NCBI GenBank assembly: GCA_001664505.1
Contig: CP011806.1
Span: forward strand, 4,938,551 to 5,002,550
Source of the DNA: Acidobacteria bacterium Mor1
Lineage (GTDB): Bacteria; Acidobacteriota; Polarisedimenticolia; Polarisedimenticolales; Polarisedimenticolaceae
Reading direction: 5' to 3'
DNA: 64,000 nt
Shown: piece by piece, positions 7,237 through 15,813 of the stretch
Layout of the letters: each line of letters begins with the position of its first letter
How positions within the stretch are numbered: the first letter of the stretch is position 1
Made by a program: the position numbers and the translations under genes
The notes under the pieces: generated by a model
Told to the model about the DNA's origin: nothing
Database searches by the model: none
What the model saw: only the letters and a program-made list of their open reading frames with translations

Positions 7237-9852
7237 TCAGCGCTTCCGGTAGCTGAACAACCCGTCACTCTTGCGGAACTTGAGCACGTCCCGGCTGCCG
7301 TCGCTCTTGCGCACGACGAGCTTCCAGTTGGTCGGTTGAGATTGGAACCGATGCTTGGATGCGCCGGCTCCTGAACCCGAGGAGATGAACAGGCTGAGGT
7401 GCTCCACGACCTGCCCCATGTTGTCGGTGCTGACCACCACGTGGGTATCCGGTTCCGTCATCGCCTGCAGGAAGCTGCACGAATCGGCGCAGTCGCAGGC
7501 TGGAATCGACCAGGTCGAGCTGTTGATCGAGACCGTCTGGGGCAGCAGGATCTCCTGGCGCAGCGTGGTGGCTCCGCTGGTGTAGTCGACCAGACCGTTC
7601 AGCTCGTCGTGGATCGCCGAGCCCGGCGTGTGGAAGTTCCAATCGACGTCATTCGGCGTCTCGATGCGGTCGTAGACCACGAAGTATTCGTCGGTGAACA
7701 CGATCTGGCGTTCGAACTTCGAGACAGCCGCGTCGGCGTCGTAGAGGAAGCCGCTCTCGGCGACGATGTGCTTGTACTCGGCGTTGGTGAAGTCGGAGAC
7801 CAGCTGGCCGGGCTGGGCGGCCTGGAACGACGCCCAGGCTGCGTCGACGTCCACGGGGTCACAGTTGTTCGCCGCGGCGCGATCGCTTTCCGGCTGGCGC
7901 AGGCACTCGGGGTGATGCTGCCCGTAGCTTCCGCTGGCGTCTCTGAGGGTGATCGTGTTGTGCCACTCGGTGCATTCGAAACCGGCCTCGGCTGCGGTCA
8001 GTCCGCAGAGTTTCCTCGGTTCCAGGCAGTTCTTGGCCGGGTAGTCCTGGAGGAGCACGTCGCCGTTGTCGTAGTAGACGAAACTCCCGGCGTCGGCGTG
8101 GTCATGGCCGTTGTTCATGCCGCGGCCCGCGGCGGGGTCGGCCAAACCGCCGGCGTTGGCGCCGCCGGGCCAGCCGGACTTGAAGGCCAGGTAGTGATCG
8201 CCTGCCGGTTCCGGGCCTTCGCAGCCGCTGCCGCCGTCGGTCCAGCGGTTGCGCAGGGTGACGACGCCAAGGTCGGAGAACTCCGCCTCGGTGTCCAGAC
8301 AGCGCAAGGAGTCCGCCGGCACGGAGGTGTCGTAGTCGATGACCACCAGCGGATCGGCCTGGAACGGCGCCAGGATCGACGGCTCTCCCGACGAGGGCAG
8401 CACGATCTCCTCCAGCAGCCGTTGGGCCTGGGGGTTCTGGTGTTCGCTACCGGCGGCGGCGAGTAGAGCGGTGACGCCGGGAATGAAGGCCCGGGTGATG
8501 TTGGGGAAGATGTCGCCGTAGCGGAAGGTCCCGACCAGGTCCGGCAGGGTCGTGTGGGCCAGGAAGGTCGGCCCTTCCAGGTGGAACGGGGTCGTCGGGT
8601 AGGGATCGCCATCCTGCTGCTGGATCAGGACCGAGAGCGGTACCGCGGCTTCGGCCATGACGTGGTAGTAGGGAATGCCCTCGTGCCAGCTACCGTCGGG
8701 AGGCATCAGGTACTCGCCGGAACCGTCGCCGGAGAGGTCCTGGGTCTGCTGGGCGTACTCGCTCTTGGCGAAGTCGATCCAGGCCTGGGCGCGAGGATCC
8801 TCGCGGCGAATAGCGTAACCCGCGGTGGCCACCGCCGACAACGCCTGCTGGTTGTGGTTTTGCCAGGGCCGGTTCCAGTACCAGGGCCGGTTCGACGGGA
8901 TCGGGTCGCTCAGCCGGGCGAACTCGCCGCTGTTGGACGATCCGTCGCACTGGGGCGTCGCGTCGGTGCCGTCCCCCATCTCCTTGCGCAGCTTCCAGCG
9001 GATCTCGCCCAGGCGGTTCAGGCTCGGATCCGCATCGTCCAGGGCCTTGAGTTCGTCGAACAGCCAGTCGTAGGCGGTGGCCATGCCTCGGGCCAGGGCG
9101 TTGCGGGTCAGGTTGCAGTTGGCTCCGTCGAGCCAGTCGCCGTAGTCCCAGAGCATGGCGTCCAGGTACTCGAGGGCTCGATCGAGGTAGCGGCTGCGGT
9201 TGGGGTAGGCTCCCTCGTTTCCTTCCGCCATGCGGTAGGCGAAGGCCAGTTGCCGGAGTCGGCGACCGTAGGCGTTCGGCGTGCTGTCGTTCGGGAAATC
9301 CGTCGCGCTCACCGGGGCGTACTCGGTGTTGGCCGGATCGGAGAGCACATCGGCCCTTTCTACGATCAGCGCGAACAACGCTCCCGGGACGGTGTTCGGG
9401 TCGGCGATCTTCGCTTGCAGCTCAGGCACTTCGTCGGCGGTGAAGAACAGCATCGGATGGTCGCAGTAGCCCGGCTGTTCGGTCTGATGTCCTCCCGGGC
9501 AGGGGTCGCAGCCGTCGGCGATCCCGTCACCGTCGTAGTCGGCAAAATCATCTCCGGGACAGGCATCGCAGGCATCGGGAACACCGTCCCCATCGCCGTC
9601 ATCCCGATCGTACCCGCCGGGGCAGACGTCGCAGCCGTCGGGCACCGAATCCAGGTCGCTGTCGAGGTTGTCGTTGTGGCCGGGGCAGCGGTCGCACTCG
9701 TCGTCCACTCCGTCGCCATCACTGTCCTGGCCGAAGGGATCGGGCAGGCACCCAGTCGGAACGTCTGCAGCGAAGGCCAGCAGGGGGAAGGCGGCGAGTA
9801 TCGTGAGGGCCAGGAGTCTGAAAACGGGGGAGGGGCGTCGATCGTGGCGCAT
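7237..9852 (-). CDS. Secreted thrombospondin type 3 / heparinase II-III-like protein
   Basis: The protein has 871 residues. ATG 9852 is chosen for GGAG seven bases upstream and an immediate signal peptide (ending AFAA). Residues ~25-115 are four to five calcium-binding thrombospondin type 3 repeats (DSDGDGVDDECDRCPG, DGDGVPDACDACPG and so on). The rest has an alpha-toroid region (RRLRQLAFAYRMAEG, ATAYDWLFDEL) then a beta-rich region with NNGHDHADAGSFVYYDNGDVLLQD. Its HxHxDxxSF-like signature, with His and Tyr nearby, is characteristic of the heparinase II/III superfamily of polysaccharide lyases. It is therefore a probable secreted uronic-acid polysaccharide lyase; the substrate is unknown. 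It is longer than typical family members because of the calcium-repeat stalk. Confidence 0.75.
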   Translation of the reverse strand: MRHDRRPSPVFRLLALTILAAFPLLAFAADVPTGCLPDPFGQDSDGDGVDDECDRCPGHNDNLDSDLDSVPDGCDVCPGGYDRDDGDGDGVPDACDACPGDDFADYDGDGIADGCDPCPGGHQTEQPGYCDHPMLFFTADEVPELQAKIADPNTVPGALFALIVERADVLSDPANTEYAPVSATDFPNDSTPNAYGRRLRQLAFAYRMAEGNEGAYPNRSRYLDRALEYLDAMLWDYGDWLDGANCNLTRNALARGMATAYDWLFDELKALDDADPSLNRLGEIRWKLRKEMGDGTDATPQCDGSSNSGEFARLSDPIPSNRPWYWNRPWQNHNQQALSAVATAGYAIRREDPRAQAWIDFAKSEYAQQTQDLSGDGSGEYLMPPDGSWHEGIPYYHVMAEAAVPLSVLIQQQDGDPYPTTPFHLEGPTFLAHTTLPDLVGTFRYGDIFPNITRAFIPGVTALLAAAGSEHQNPQAQRLLEEIVLPSSGEPSILAPFQADPLVVIDYDTSVPADSLRCLDTEAEFSDLGVVTLRNRWTDGGSGCEGPEPAGDHYLAFKSGWPGGANAGGLADPAAGRGMNNGHDHADAGSFVYYDNGDVLLQDYPAKNCLEPRKLCGLTAAEAGFECTEWHNTITLRDASGSYGQHHPECLRQPESDRAAANNCDPVDVDAAWASFQAAQPGQLVSDFTNAEYKHIVAESGFLYDADAAVSKFERQIVFTDEYFVVYDRIETPNDVDWNFHTPGSAIHDELNGLVDYTSGATTLRQEILLPQTVSINSSTWSIPACDCADSCSFLQAMTEPDTHVVVSTDNMGQVVEHLSLFISSGSGAGASKHRFQSQPTNWKLVVRKSDGSRDVLKFRKSDGLFSYRKR

Positions 9853-9916
9853 GGGTGTTCTCCGCGTGCTCGCTTGGCCGCACCAGAGCGACCGAGCGGG
9901 TTCGTCTCGTAGGTCG

Positions 9917-10021
9917 ATGCGACGAAACGGCGGGAACCGGTCGGTCTCGGCCGTGCGGCGGAGGCATTGCCGACAGCTACCCGACAGCACATGCGACAAA
10001 ACCTCGGGAATCGGTCGGTCT
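9917..10021. repeat. Two 31-bp imperfect direct repeats in a divergent promoter region
   Basis: Copies at 9917-9947 and 9991-10021 (74-bp period) share ATGCGAC at the start and GGGAAYCGGTCGGTCT at the end, with four mismatches in 31 bp. They lie between the divergent heparinase-like gene and the ECF sigma gene. GGGAAC/T resembles an ECF -35 element, so they may be duplicated ECF promoters or regulator sites. That reading is inference. Confidence 0.55.
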
Positions 10022-10105
10022 TTCTTTGCTGCACCGCCTAAGCCCAGTTTTCGCTGGGAGTTACGGCAAAGTCGCGGTAGGTTTTCGAGTGGGAAGGGTG
10101 GGATC

Positions 10106-10675
10106 TTGAACACGCCGATTACGCAGATCCTGGAGCATTGCGACGGAGACCCCGAGGCCCTGCAACAGCGCCTGTTGCCGGTGGTCTATGAATCGCTGCG
10201 CCGCATGGCCCGGCGCCAGCTCGCCCGGGAACGGCGGGCCAGCCTGCAGCCGACGGCTCTGGTCCACGAGGCCTACCTGCGGCTCTTCCGCGATGACCGG
10301 GCGTTCGAGAACCGGCGTCACTTCTACGGTGCCGCGGCGGAATCCATGCGCCGCATCCTGGTCGAACAGGCCCGGCGCCGGGAGCGGGTGCGGCACGGGG
10401 GCCACCTGGTGCGCGCCTCGCTGGACCCCGACGGCCTGTCGTCGAGAAACGACACCACCACGATTCAGCTGGACGATGTGCTCGATCGCTTCGAGGCTCG
10501 CTCCCCGCGGCCGGGGATGGTGGTAAAGCTGCGCTACTTCCTCGGCCTGTCCATCGAGGAAACCGCGTCGTTGATGCAGCTGTCGCCGACGACGGTCAAG
10601 GCGGATTGGAGCTTTGCCCGGGCCTGGCTGCATCGTGAGCTGCGCGGACGACCCCGCCGGGACGTCCGGGGCTGA
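10106..10675 (+). CDS. ECF RNA polymerase sigma factor (kinase-associated, TIGR02999-like)
   Basis: This 189-residue protein has region 2 with AYLRLFRDDRAFENRRHFYGAAAESMRRILVEQARRRER and region 4 with VVKLRYFLGLSIEETASLMQLSPTTVKADWSFARAWLHREL. The LQPTALVHEAYLRL and RRHFYGAAAESMRRIL motifs are hallmarks of the ECF subfamily linked to Ser/Thr kinases in Acidobacteria and Planctomycetes. No ATG fits. TTG 10106 is chosen because it is preceded by GGAAGGGTGGG and the family's ITQILE opening follows directly. The stop is 2 nt before the kinase GTG, implying translational coupling. Activity is probably controlled by the kinase next door. Confidence 0.85.
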   Translation: MNTPITQILEHCDGDPEALQQRLLPVVYESLRRMARRQLARERRASLQPTALVHEAYLRLFRDDRAFENRRHFYGAAAESMRRILVEQARRRERVRHGGHLVRASLDPDGLSSRNDTTTIQLDDVLDRFEARSPRPGMVVKLRYFLGLSIEETASLMQLSPTTVKADWSFARAWLHRELRGRPRRDVRG

Positions 10676-10677
10676 CG

Positions 10678-13212
10678 GTGGCGACCCCTCGCCCCGACAT
10701 CCAGGATCTGTTTCACCGGGCCCGCCGGCTCCCTGAGGATCAGCGCGAGCGCTTCGTCAACGAGCGCTGTAACGGACATACGGCAGAGCGCCGGGAGGTG
10801 CTCACGCTGCTGCGCCACGCCGACGCGCCGGATTCGTTTCTGGACTCGCCCGCCGTCGTCGAGACCGGTCACGAAGCATGCGCCGTGTTGCCCGAGGGCA
10901 CCCGGGTCGGCCGCTACCGCATCGTGCGCCACCTGGGAGACGGCGGCATGGGGGAGGTCTACCTGGCTGATCAGGATGAGCCGGTGCGAAGGCGGGTCGC
11001 TCTCAAGCTGATCAAGCCCGGCATGGACTCCCGGCAAATCGTCGGCCGTTTCGGGCGGGAACGACAGGTCCTGGCGCTGATGAACCATGCCGGCATCGCT
11101 CAGGTGTTCGATGCGGGGACGACCGATCGCGGCCGCGCGTTCTTCGCCATGGAGTATGTCGACGGCCGGCCGTTGGTCGAGGCCTGCGACCTGAGCCGGA
11201 GTTCGGTGGAGCAGCGGCTTCAACGGTTCATCCAGGCCTGCGAGGCGGTCCAGCACGCCCATCAGAAGGGCGTGATCCATCGCGATCTCAAGCCATCGAA
11301 CATTCTCCTTGGAGACGCTCCGGACTCCGCCCCCAAGGTGATCGACTTCGGGATCGCCAAGGCGAGCGACCCTGCCATGGATGGCGAGGTTCGCTACACC
11401 CGTACCGGCATGCTGATGGGCACACCCGACTACATGAGTCCCGAGCAGGCCGAGCCGGGCTCTCAGGTAGACACCCGCAGCGACATCTATTCCCTGGGGG
11501 TGATCCTTCACGAACTCCTGGTCGGTACGTTGCCGAGAAAGCGCAACCCGTTGCCGTCGCCGCCGAGCACGGTGGCGACGCGGGAGCGCAACGCCGAGCG
11601 GGCGCAGCAGCGGGGTACGAGCGCAGAGCATCTCGCGCGGCGGCTCCACGGAGATCTCGACGCCATCGTTCTGCGCGCCATCGACCCGGATCCGGAGCGA
11701 CGCTATTCCTCGGCGTCGGAGCTGGCGGCGGATATTCGCCGGCATCTCCACCGGGAACCGGTCAGTGCCCGGCCACCCAGCCTGACCTATCGGCTGGCTC
11801 GGTTGGTCCAGCGCTACAAGGGATTGTCGGCGTTGACCCTGGCGCTGCTCGTCGCGCTGATCGGCGGCCTGGGCATCAGCGCCTATCTGAGCGGCATCGT
11901 CCGCGAGCAGCGGGACTCGATCTATCGATTGTCCGACAAGGCGGTGCTCGAGCGAGTGATTCGCGAGGCCGAGACGCTGTGGCCACCCCATGACGATCGG
12001 ATTCCGGCGATCGAAGCCTGGCTCGAGGGGGATGTCCGGCGGCTGATCGAGCGCATCCCGTTGCACGAATCCTCCCTGGCGGCTCTGACCGCGCGGGCGC
12101 AGCAGGAGAACGACACCGAGGCGGAGTTCTTCATCGGGGAAACCCGCGACCTTGTGCAGCGGCTCGAGGCACTCCAGGGCCCGGAGGGCTTGATCTCCCG
12201 TGTTCGCCGGCGGCTCGAGTTCGCGCGGACCATTCGACGGCGGAGTCTGGAGGAGCCGGCAGCGGCCTGGCAGGCTGCCGTCGAGGCGATCGCCCGATCG
12301 CCGAAATACGATGGGCTGCGCATCCGGCCGCAGCTCGGCCTGCTGCCCCTCGGCGTAGACCCCGAGAGCGGACTGCACGAGTTCGTGCATCTGCAAAGTG
12401 GTTCCGCCCCGCAGCGTGATTCTCGAGGGCGCCTGATGCTGACCGAGGATACCGGGTTGGTGCTGGTCCTGTTGCCGCCGGCCCGGGTCACCCTGGGCTC
12501 TCGCCGTCCGGTGGCAGGCGAGAGCGCGGCGACTCCCCACGTGGACCCTCTGGCGCGGGCCAAGGAGGGGCCGGTCCACGTAGTGGCCATCGAACAGCCG
12601 TTCTTCCTCTCGAAGTACGAGATGACTCAGGGACAGTGGCTGCGCATCAACCATGAGAACCCGAGCGACCGTCCGGCGGGTCAAGCTGTCGGGGATGGGC
12701 CGGTGCATACGTTGCTGCATCCCGTGGAGCGCGTAGACCTTCCGTCGGCCGAGCGAACCGTGCGACGGATGGGGCTGAGCCTTCCCACCGAGGCGCAGTG
12801 GGAGTACGCCGCGCGGGCAGGCACCGTCACGCCGTTCTGGACCGGAGCCGACCGATTCTCCCTGGAAGGGGCGGAGAATCTCGGGGACCTCTCCCACAAT
12901 CGCCGAATCGACGTCAACCTGGACGAGATTGCCCCCTGGGACGACGGCTATCCGGACACCTCGCCGGTGGGGCGGTTCCGGGCCAACCCCCTCGGCTTTC
13001 ACGATGTCCAGGGGAACGTCTGGGAGTGGTGCAGCGGTCTGCATTCCGGGTTCCGCAGCGATCCCGACCTACTGCGGTCCGACGGGCGGATCGGCGTGTT
13101 CCGCGGTGGGAGCTGCAAACGCTCCCACACGCGAATGTCCCGCCGGGTCACCTTGAACGAGGACAACGCCTACGACGTCGGGCTGAGGCCTGCAGGTGTC
13201 CTGAAGCCCTGA
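10678..13212 (+). CDS. Membrane Ser/Thr protein kinase fused to a formylglycine-generating-enzyme-like domain
   Basis: This 844-residue protein starts with GTG two bases after the sigma stop. Residues ~80-335 are a Hanks kinase: Gly-loop GDGGMGEVYLAD, Lys110 in VALKLIK, HRDLKPSN with Asp203, DFG Asp223, and GTPDYMSPEQ. All catalytic residues are present. A transmembrane helix lies at about 383-405. An extracytoplasmic helical region leads to a C-terminal FGE-sulfatase/SUMF1-like domain (about 620-842) with FFLSKYEMTQGQW, LPTEAQWEYAARAG, GNVWEWC and FRGGS. The FGE domain probably acts as a sensor or ligand module, because such fusions rarely form formylglycine; this is inference. The likely output is the coupled ECF sigma factor. 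Confidence 0.9.
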   Translation: MATPRPDIQDLFHRARRLPEDQRERFVNERCNGHTAERREVLTLLRHADAPDSFLDSPAVVETGHEACAVLPEGTRVGRYRIVRHLGDGGMGEVYLADQDEPVRRRVALKLIKPGMDSRQIVGRFGRERQVLALMNHAGIAQVFDAGTTDRGRAFFAMEYVDGRPLVEACDLSRSSVEQRLQRFIQACEAVQHAHQKGVIHRDLKPSNILLGDAPDSAPKVIDFGIAKASDPAMDGEVRYTRTGMLMGTPDYMSPEQAEPGSQVDTRSDIYSLGVILHELLVGTLPRKRNPLPSPPSTVATRERNAERAQQRGTSAEHLARRLHGDLDAIVLRAIDPDPERRYSSASELAADIRRHLHREPVSARPPSLTYRLARLVQRYKGLSALTLALLVALIGGLGISAYLSGIVREQRDSIYRLSDKAVLERVIREAETLWPPHDDRIPAIEAWLEGDVRRLIERIPLHESSLAALTARAQQENDTEAEFFIGETRDLVQRLEALQGPEGLISRVRRRLEFARTIRRRSLEEPAAAWQAAVEAIARSPKYDGLRIRPQLGLLPLGVDPESGLHEFVHLQSGSAPQRDSRGRLMLTEDTGLVLVLLPPARVTLGSRRPVAGESAATPHVDPLARAKEGPVHVVAIEQPFFLSKYEMTQGQWLRINHENPSDRPAGQAVGDGPVHTLLHPVERVDLPSAERTVRRMGLSLPTEAQWEYAARAGTVTPFWTGADRFSLEGAENLGDLSHNRRIDVNLDEIAPWDDGYPDTSPVGRFRANPLGFHDVQGNVWEWCSGLHSGFRSDPDLLRSDGRIGVFRGGSCKRSHTRMSRRVTLNEDNAYDVGLRPAGVLKP

Positions 13213-13323
13213 CCCGGGCGGGTGGGATCGAGTACAGGTACGCCCATTTATTCGAGCGCTGCGTCCCGTAGTGCAGCGCACCACAGCGGGTACCCTGGGT
13301 CTCCCGAAGTCGCTGGAGTACCC

Positions 13324-13674
13324 ATGCAAGATGCCGCGCAGATCAAGGAACGTGTGTTCGAACTGGGCCCCGAGGTCCGCTACATCGCCGTCTACCGGAA
13401 CGGGGAGCTGGAACTGTTCCAGCGGGAAAGCCTCGCCGGCGCCTCCACGTCGGAAAGCGACAAGTACGAGGAGCTGCTGGTCAACCCGACGTTGCTGACC
13501 CTGGCCGGCCAGCGAGGAAACATCGATTGCGGCGGCCTCGATTTTCTCATCATCGGCTACGGCAACTTCTATCAGCTGGTGCTGGAGGTCCCCGAGGGGC
13601 ACGTCTCGGTAGCGGTCGAGAGAAGCGCCGACCCGATTCCCTTCGTCGAGCGCATCCGGGCGGTGCTGGACTGA
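13324..13674 (+). CDS. Conserved hypothetical protein, possible roadblock/LC7-like fold
   Basis: The 116-residue cytoplasmic protein starts at ATG 13324, with GGAG five bases upstream. It has no signal peptide or membrane segment. The pattern VRYIAVYRNGELELFQRE, then a helical stretch ending VNPTLLTLAGQRGNID, then LDFLIIGYGNFYQLVLEVPEGHVSVAVE suggests an alpha/beta sandwich like roadblock/LC7 proteins, which often act with GTPases or kinases. I do not recognise the family. It stands alone, 111 nt after the kinase gene. Confidence 0.6.
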   Translation: MQDAAQIKERVFELGPEVRYIAVYRNGELELFQRESLAGASTSESDKYEELLVNPTLLTLAGQRGNIDCGGLDFLIIGYGNFYQLVLEVPEGHVSVAVERSADPIPFVERIRAVLD

Positions 13675-13675
13675 C

Positions 13676-13695
13676 CCCGGCCGAGGGCGGCCGGG
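13676..13695. terminator. Bidirectional terminator hairpin
   Basis: A perfect 8-bp stem CCCGGCCG (13676-13683) / CGGCCGGG (13688-13695) with an AGGG loop lies between the convergent genes ending at 13674 and 13700. Confidence 0.7.
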
Positions 13696-13699
13696 TCGC

Positions 13700-15241
13700 C
13701 TAGCCGCGCTCGCGCAGGACCCGGCGCAGGATCTTGCCCGAGGCCGCCTTGGGGATCTCGTCGACGAATTCGAGCAGGCGCAGCTGCTTGTAGTGCGCGA
13801 CCCGTTCGGCGACGAAAGCCATGATGTCCTCGGCGCTCGCCTGCGCATCCGGCTTCAACACCACGAAGCCCTTGGGTAGTTCACCGCACTCGGCGTCGCA
13901 GATACCGATCACGGCGGCATCGGCCACGGCGGGATGGGTGACCAGCAGCGCCTCGAGTTCGGCGGGGGGCACCTGGAACGCCTTGTACTTGATCAGTTCC
14001 TTCAACCGGTCGACGATGCGGAAGTGGCCGTCGTCGTCGACTCGGGCCACATCGCCGGTACGTAGCCAGCCGTCCTCGACGATGGTTTCGGCGGTGGCCT
14101 CGGGGTTATTCAGGTAGCCCAGCATGACCTGGGGACCGCGAATCCAGATTTCGCCGTCGGCTTCGTTGCCCAGGCTCTCACCGCTACAGGGATCGACGAT
14201 CCGGGCCTCGGTGTTAGCCAGCAGAAATCCGATGGTGCCCAGTTTCACCTGACCCTTGAGCGAGAAGTGGGTGACCGGCGAGAGCTCGGTCATGCCGAAC
14301 CCCTGCAGCACCTCGCAGTCGAGCCGCTCGCTGACCTCTCCGGCCAGGCCGCCTCCCAATGGCGCGGCGCCGGAGATCATCACCTCGAGCGCCGAAAGGT
14401 CGAACTTGTCGACCAAAGGGTGCTTGGCCAGCGCCAGCACTACCGGCGGAACCACGAAGGCCCGGGGGCTGCGGTGATCCTGGGTCAGCCGGAGGAACAA
14501 CTCCAGATCGAAGCGAGGCATGGTCAACGCCTTGCCCCCCTGCCACAGGGCGCCGTTCATCAGCACCTGCATGCCGTAGATGTGAAAGAAGGGCAGGAAG
14601 GAGACGACGTTCTCTCCCTCGGCGATGGGCAGCACGTCGCCGACCTGCAGCAGGTTGGCGATCAGGTTGCGGTGGCTGAGCATCACCCCCTTGGACAGGC
14701 CGGTGGTGCCCGAGGAGTAGGGGAGCGCCACCACGTCGTCGGGAGCGACCGCGGCGTGTTCAGCCATCGGTGCGCCGAACAGCTCCGTAAGCTGTGGCGC
14801 GTCGCCGGGGTCGATGGTGAAGACCTCTTCCACGGCGGTGCCCTCGGCGGCCTTCCGGGCTACTTCGAGGAACGGTGAGACCGTGACCAGGAGCTTCGCG
14901 CCGGCGTCTTCGAGTTGGTGGCGCACCTCGTCGGCGGTGTAGGTCGGGTTCACGGTAGTGATCACCCCGCCCATCCAGGCGGTGCCGTGGAACACCACCG
15001 CGTACTCCGGAATGTTGGGGGCCATGATGGCGAGGACATCCCCCTTGCCGAATCCCCGGGCGGCGAGGCCCCCGGCCAGAGCCTTGATCGCACCGGCCAG
15101 CTCGCCGTAGGTGATCGTGCGGCCGGAGGGGCCGTCGACCAGGGCGGGTTCCGACGCGAGCCGTTCTGCGTGCTGCAGCACGAAGGGAGTCAGCGGACCC
15201 GCGGGAATCTCGAGGTCGGCGTGAGGGCTCTTGAAGATCAT
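13700..15241 (-). CDS. AMP-binding acyl-CoA ligase (4-coumarate-CoA ligase-like)
   Basis: This 513-residue adenylate-forming enzyme has the ATP loop YSSGTTGLSKGVMLSH, the A5 motif GFGMTELSP, the A7 motif GWLRTGD, the A8 hinge region DRLKELIKYKAFQVPPAELE, and the C-terminal catalytic Lys in PKAASGKILRR. All are typical of the 4CL/long-chain acyl-CoA synthetase group, which converts a carboxylate plus ATP and CoA into acyl-CoA. ATG 15241 is chosen for GGAG five bases upstream; an in-frame ATG at 15346 has none. The acid substrate cannot be told from sequence. It is divergent from blaI, and the shared intergenic region carries the BlaI-type palindromes, so coregulation is possible. Confidence 0.9.
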   Translation of the reverse strand: MIFKSPHADLEIPAGPLTPFVLQHAERLASEPALVDGPSGRTITYGELAGAIKALAGGLAARGFGKGDVLAIMAPNIPEYAVVFHGTAWMGGVITTVNPTYTADEVRHQLEDAGAKLLVTVSPFLEVARKAAEGTAVEEVFTIDPGDAPQLTELFGAPMAEHAAVAPDDVVALPYSSGTTGLSKGVMLSHRNLIANLLQVGDVLPIAEGENVVSFLPFFHIYGMQVLMNGALWQGGKALTMPRFDLELFLRLTQDHRSPRAFVVPPVVLALAKHPLVDKFDLSALEVMISGAAPLGGGLAGEVSERLDCEVLQGFGMTELSPVTHFSLKGQVKLGTIGFLLANTEARIVDPCSGESLGNEADGEIWIRGPQVMLGYLNNPEATAETIVEDGWLRTGDVARVDDDGHFRIVDRLKELIKYKAFQVPPAELEALLVTHPAVADAAVIGICDAECGELPKGFVVLKPDAQASAEDIMAFVAERVAHYKQLRLLEFVDEIPKAASGKILRRVLRERG

Positions 15242-15348
15242 GGCGGCTCCATCCGGTCGCGGGCCTATTGCAACCGGCGGGATTCTCCGGTCGCGGTCGC
15301 TCAGTCTAGTGGGGACGCTCGGTGGAGGGAACCCTGTCCGGCTCAAAA

Positions 15349-15407
15349 CCTAATTCATTAGTTGACCCGCGGCCGGTTCGGGGTTAGGCTATGCCTAATT
15401 CCTTAGG
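15349..15407 (+). promoter_or_regulatory. blaI-like promoter with three overlapping palindromes
   Basis: A -35 TTGACC (15362-15367), 17-nt spacer and -10 TAGGCT (15385-15390) precede the regulator gene. Three inverted repeats cover it: CTAAT-TC-ATTAG (15350-15361), TTAGGC-TAT-GCCTAA (15384-15398) and CCTAA-TTCC-TTAGG (15394-15407). The first and third share CCTAATTC. The arrangement fits autorepression by the BlaI-type protein. The expected transcript start near 15397 rules out the ATG at 15391. Confidence 0.65.
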
Positions 15408-15414
15408 AGTTGGC

Positions 15415-15813
15415 GTGGCACGAACGACATCGAAGACGTTGACCGAAGCGGAACAGCGGGTGATGGAGGTCCTGTGGGATCTGCCGGAAGCGTCGGTTCG
15501 CGACGTCGTGGACAGGCTGAGCGAGGAACGCCCACTGGCGTACAACACCGTGCAAACCGTCCTGGGCATCCTCTACCGCAAGAACTACGTCGAGTTCCGC
15601 AGGGAGGGGCGAGCCCACATCTACCGGGCGGTGGTCTCCCGTCCCGAGGCGCAGCGGGAAGCATTCGACAATCTAGTCACCCGTTTTTTCGGCGGCTCCA
15701 AGAACGCCTTTGCCCGGTACCTCGTTGAAGAGGGGCAGGTCGATGCAAGGGAGCTGAGCCGGCTCAAGGGCCTGGCCCGGAAGTCGCGCCGCAAACGGGA
15801 GCCGCGAACGTGA
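15415..15813 (+). CDS. blaI: BlaI/MecI/CopY-family transcriptional repressor
   Basis: This 132-residue winged-helix protein has LTEAEQRVMEVLWDLPEASVRDVVDRL then LAYNTVQTVLGILYRKNYVEFRREGRAHIYRAVVSR, the canonical BlaI DNA-binding domain. A C-terminal dimerisation helix pair follows. GTG 15415 is preferred: AGGAG lies about six bases upstream and the predicted transcript starts after the ATG at 15391. The stop overlaps the start of the M56 peptidase gene by 4 nt (GTGA). In the known systems the membrane M56 protein triggers cleavage of the repressor; no beta-lactamase is present here, so the signal may be something else. Confidence 0.9.
   Translation: MARTTSKTLTEAEQRVMEVLWDLPEASVRDVVDRLSEERPLAYNTVQTVLGILYRKNYVEFRREGRAHIYRAVVSRPEAQREAFDNLVTRFFGGSKNAFARYLVEEGQVDARELSRLKGLARKSRRKREPRT

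Noticed and set aside
7399..9912. Two long plus-strand frames opposite the heparinase-like gene
   Set aside because: Antisense shadows of a high-GC gene without recognisable motifs.
10534..13044. Open frame of over 800 codons on the minus strand opposite the kinase gene
   Set aside because: It mirrors the GC-rich third positions of the kinase gene, shows no domain pattern or start signal, and the kinase on the plus strand has complete motifs.
15391..15414. ATG at 15391 as the blaI start
   Set aside because: It lies inside the TTAGGC palindrome and upstream of the predicted transcript start; GTG 15415 has a good ribosome site.
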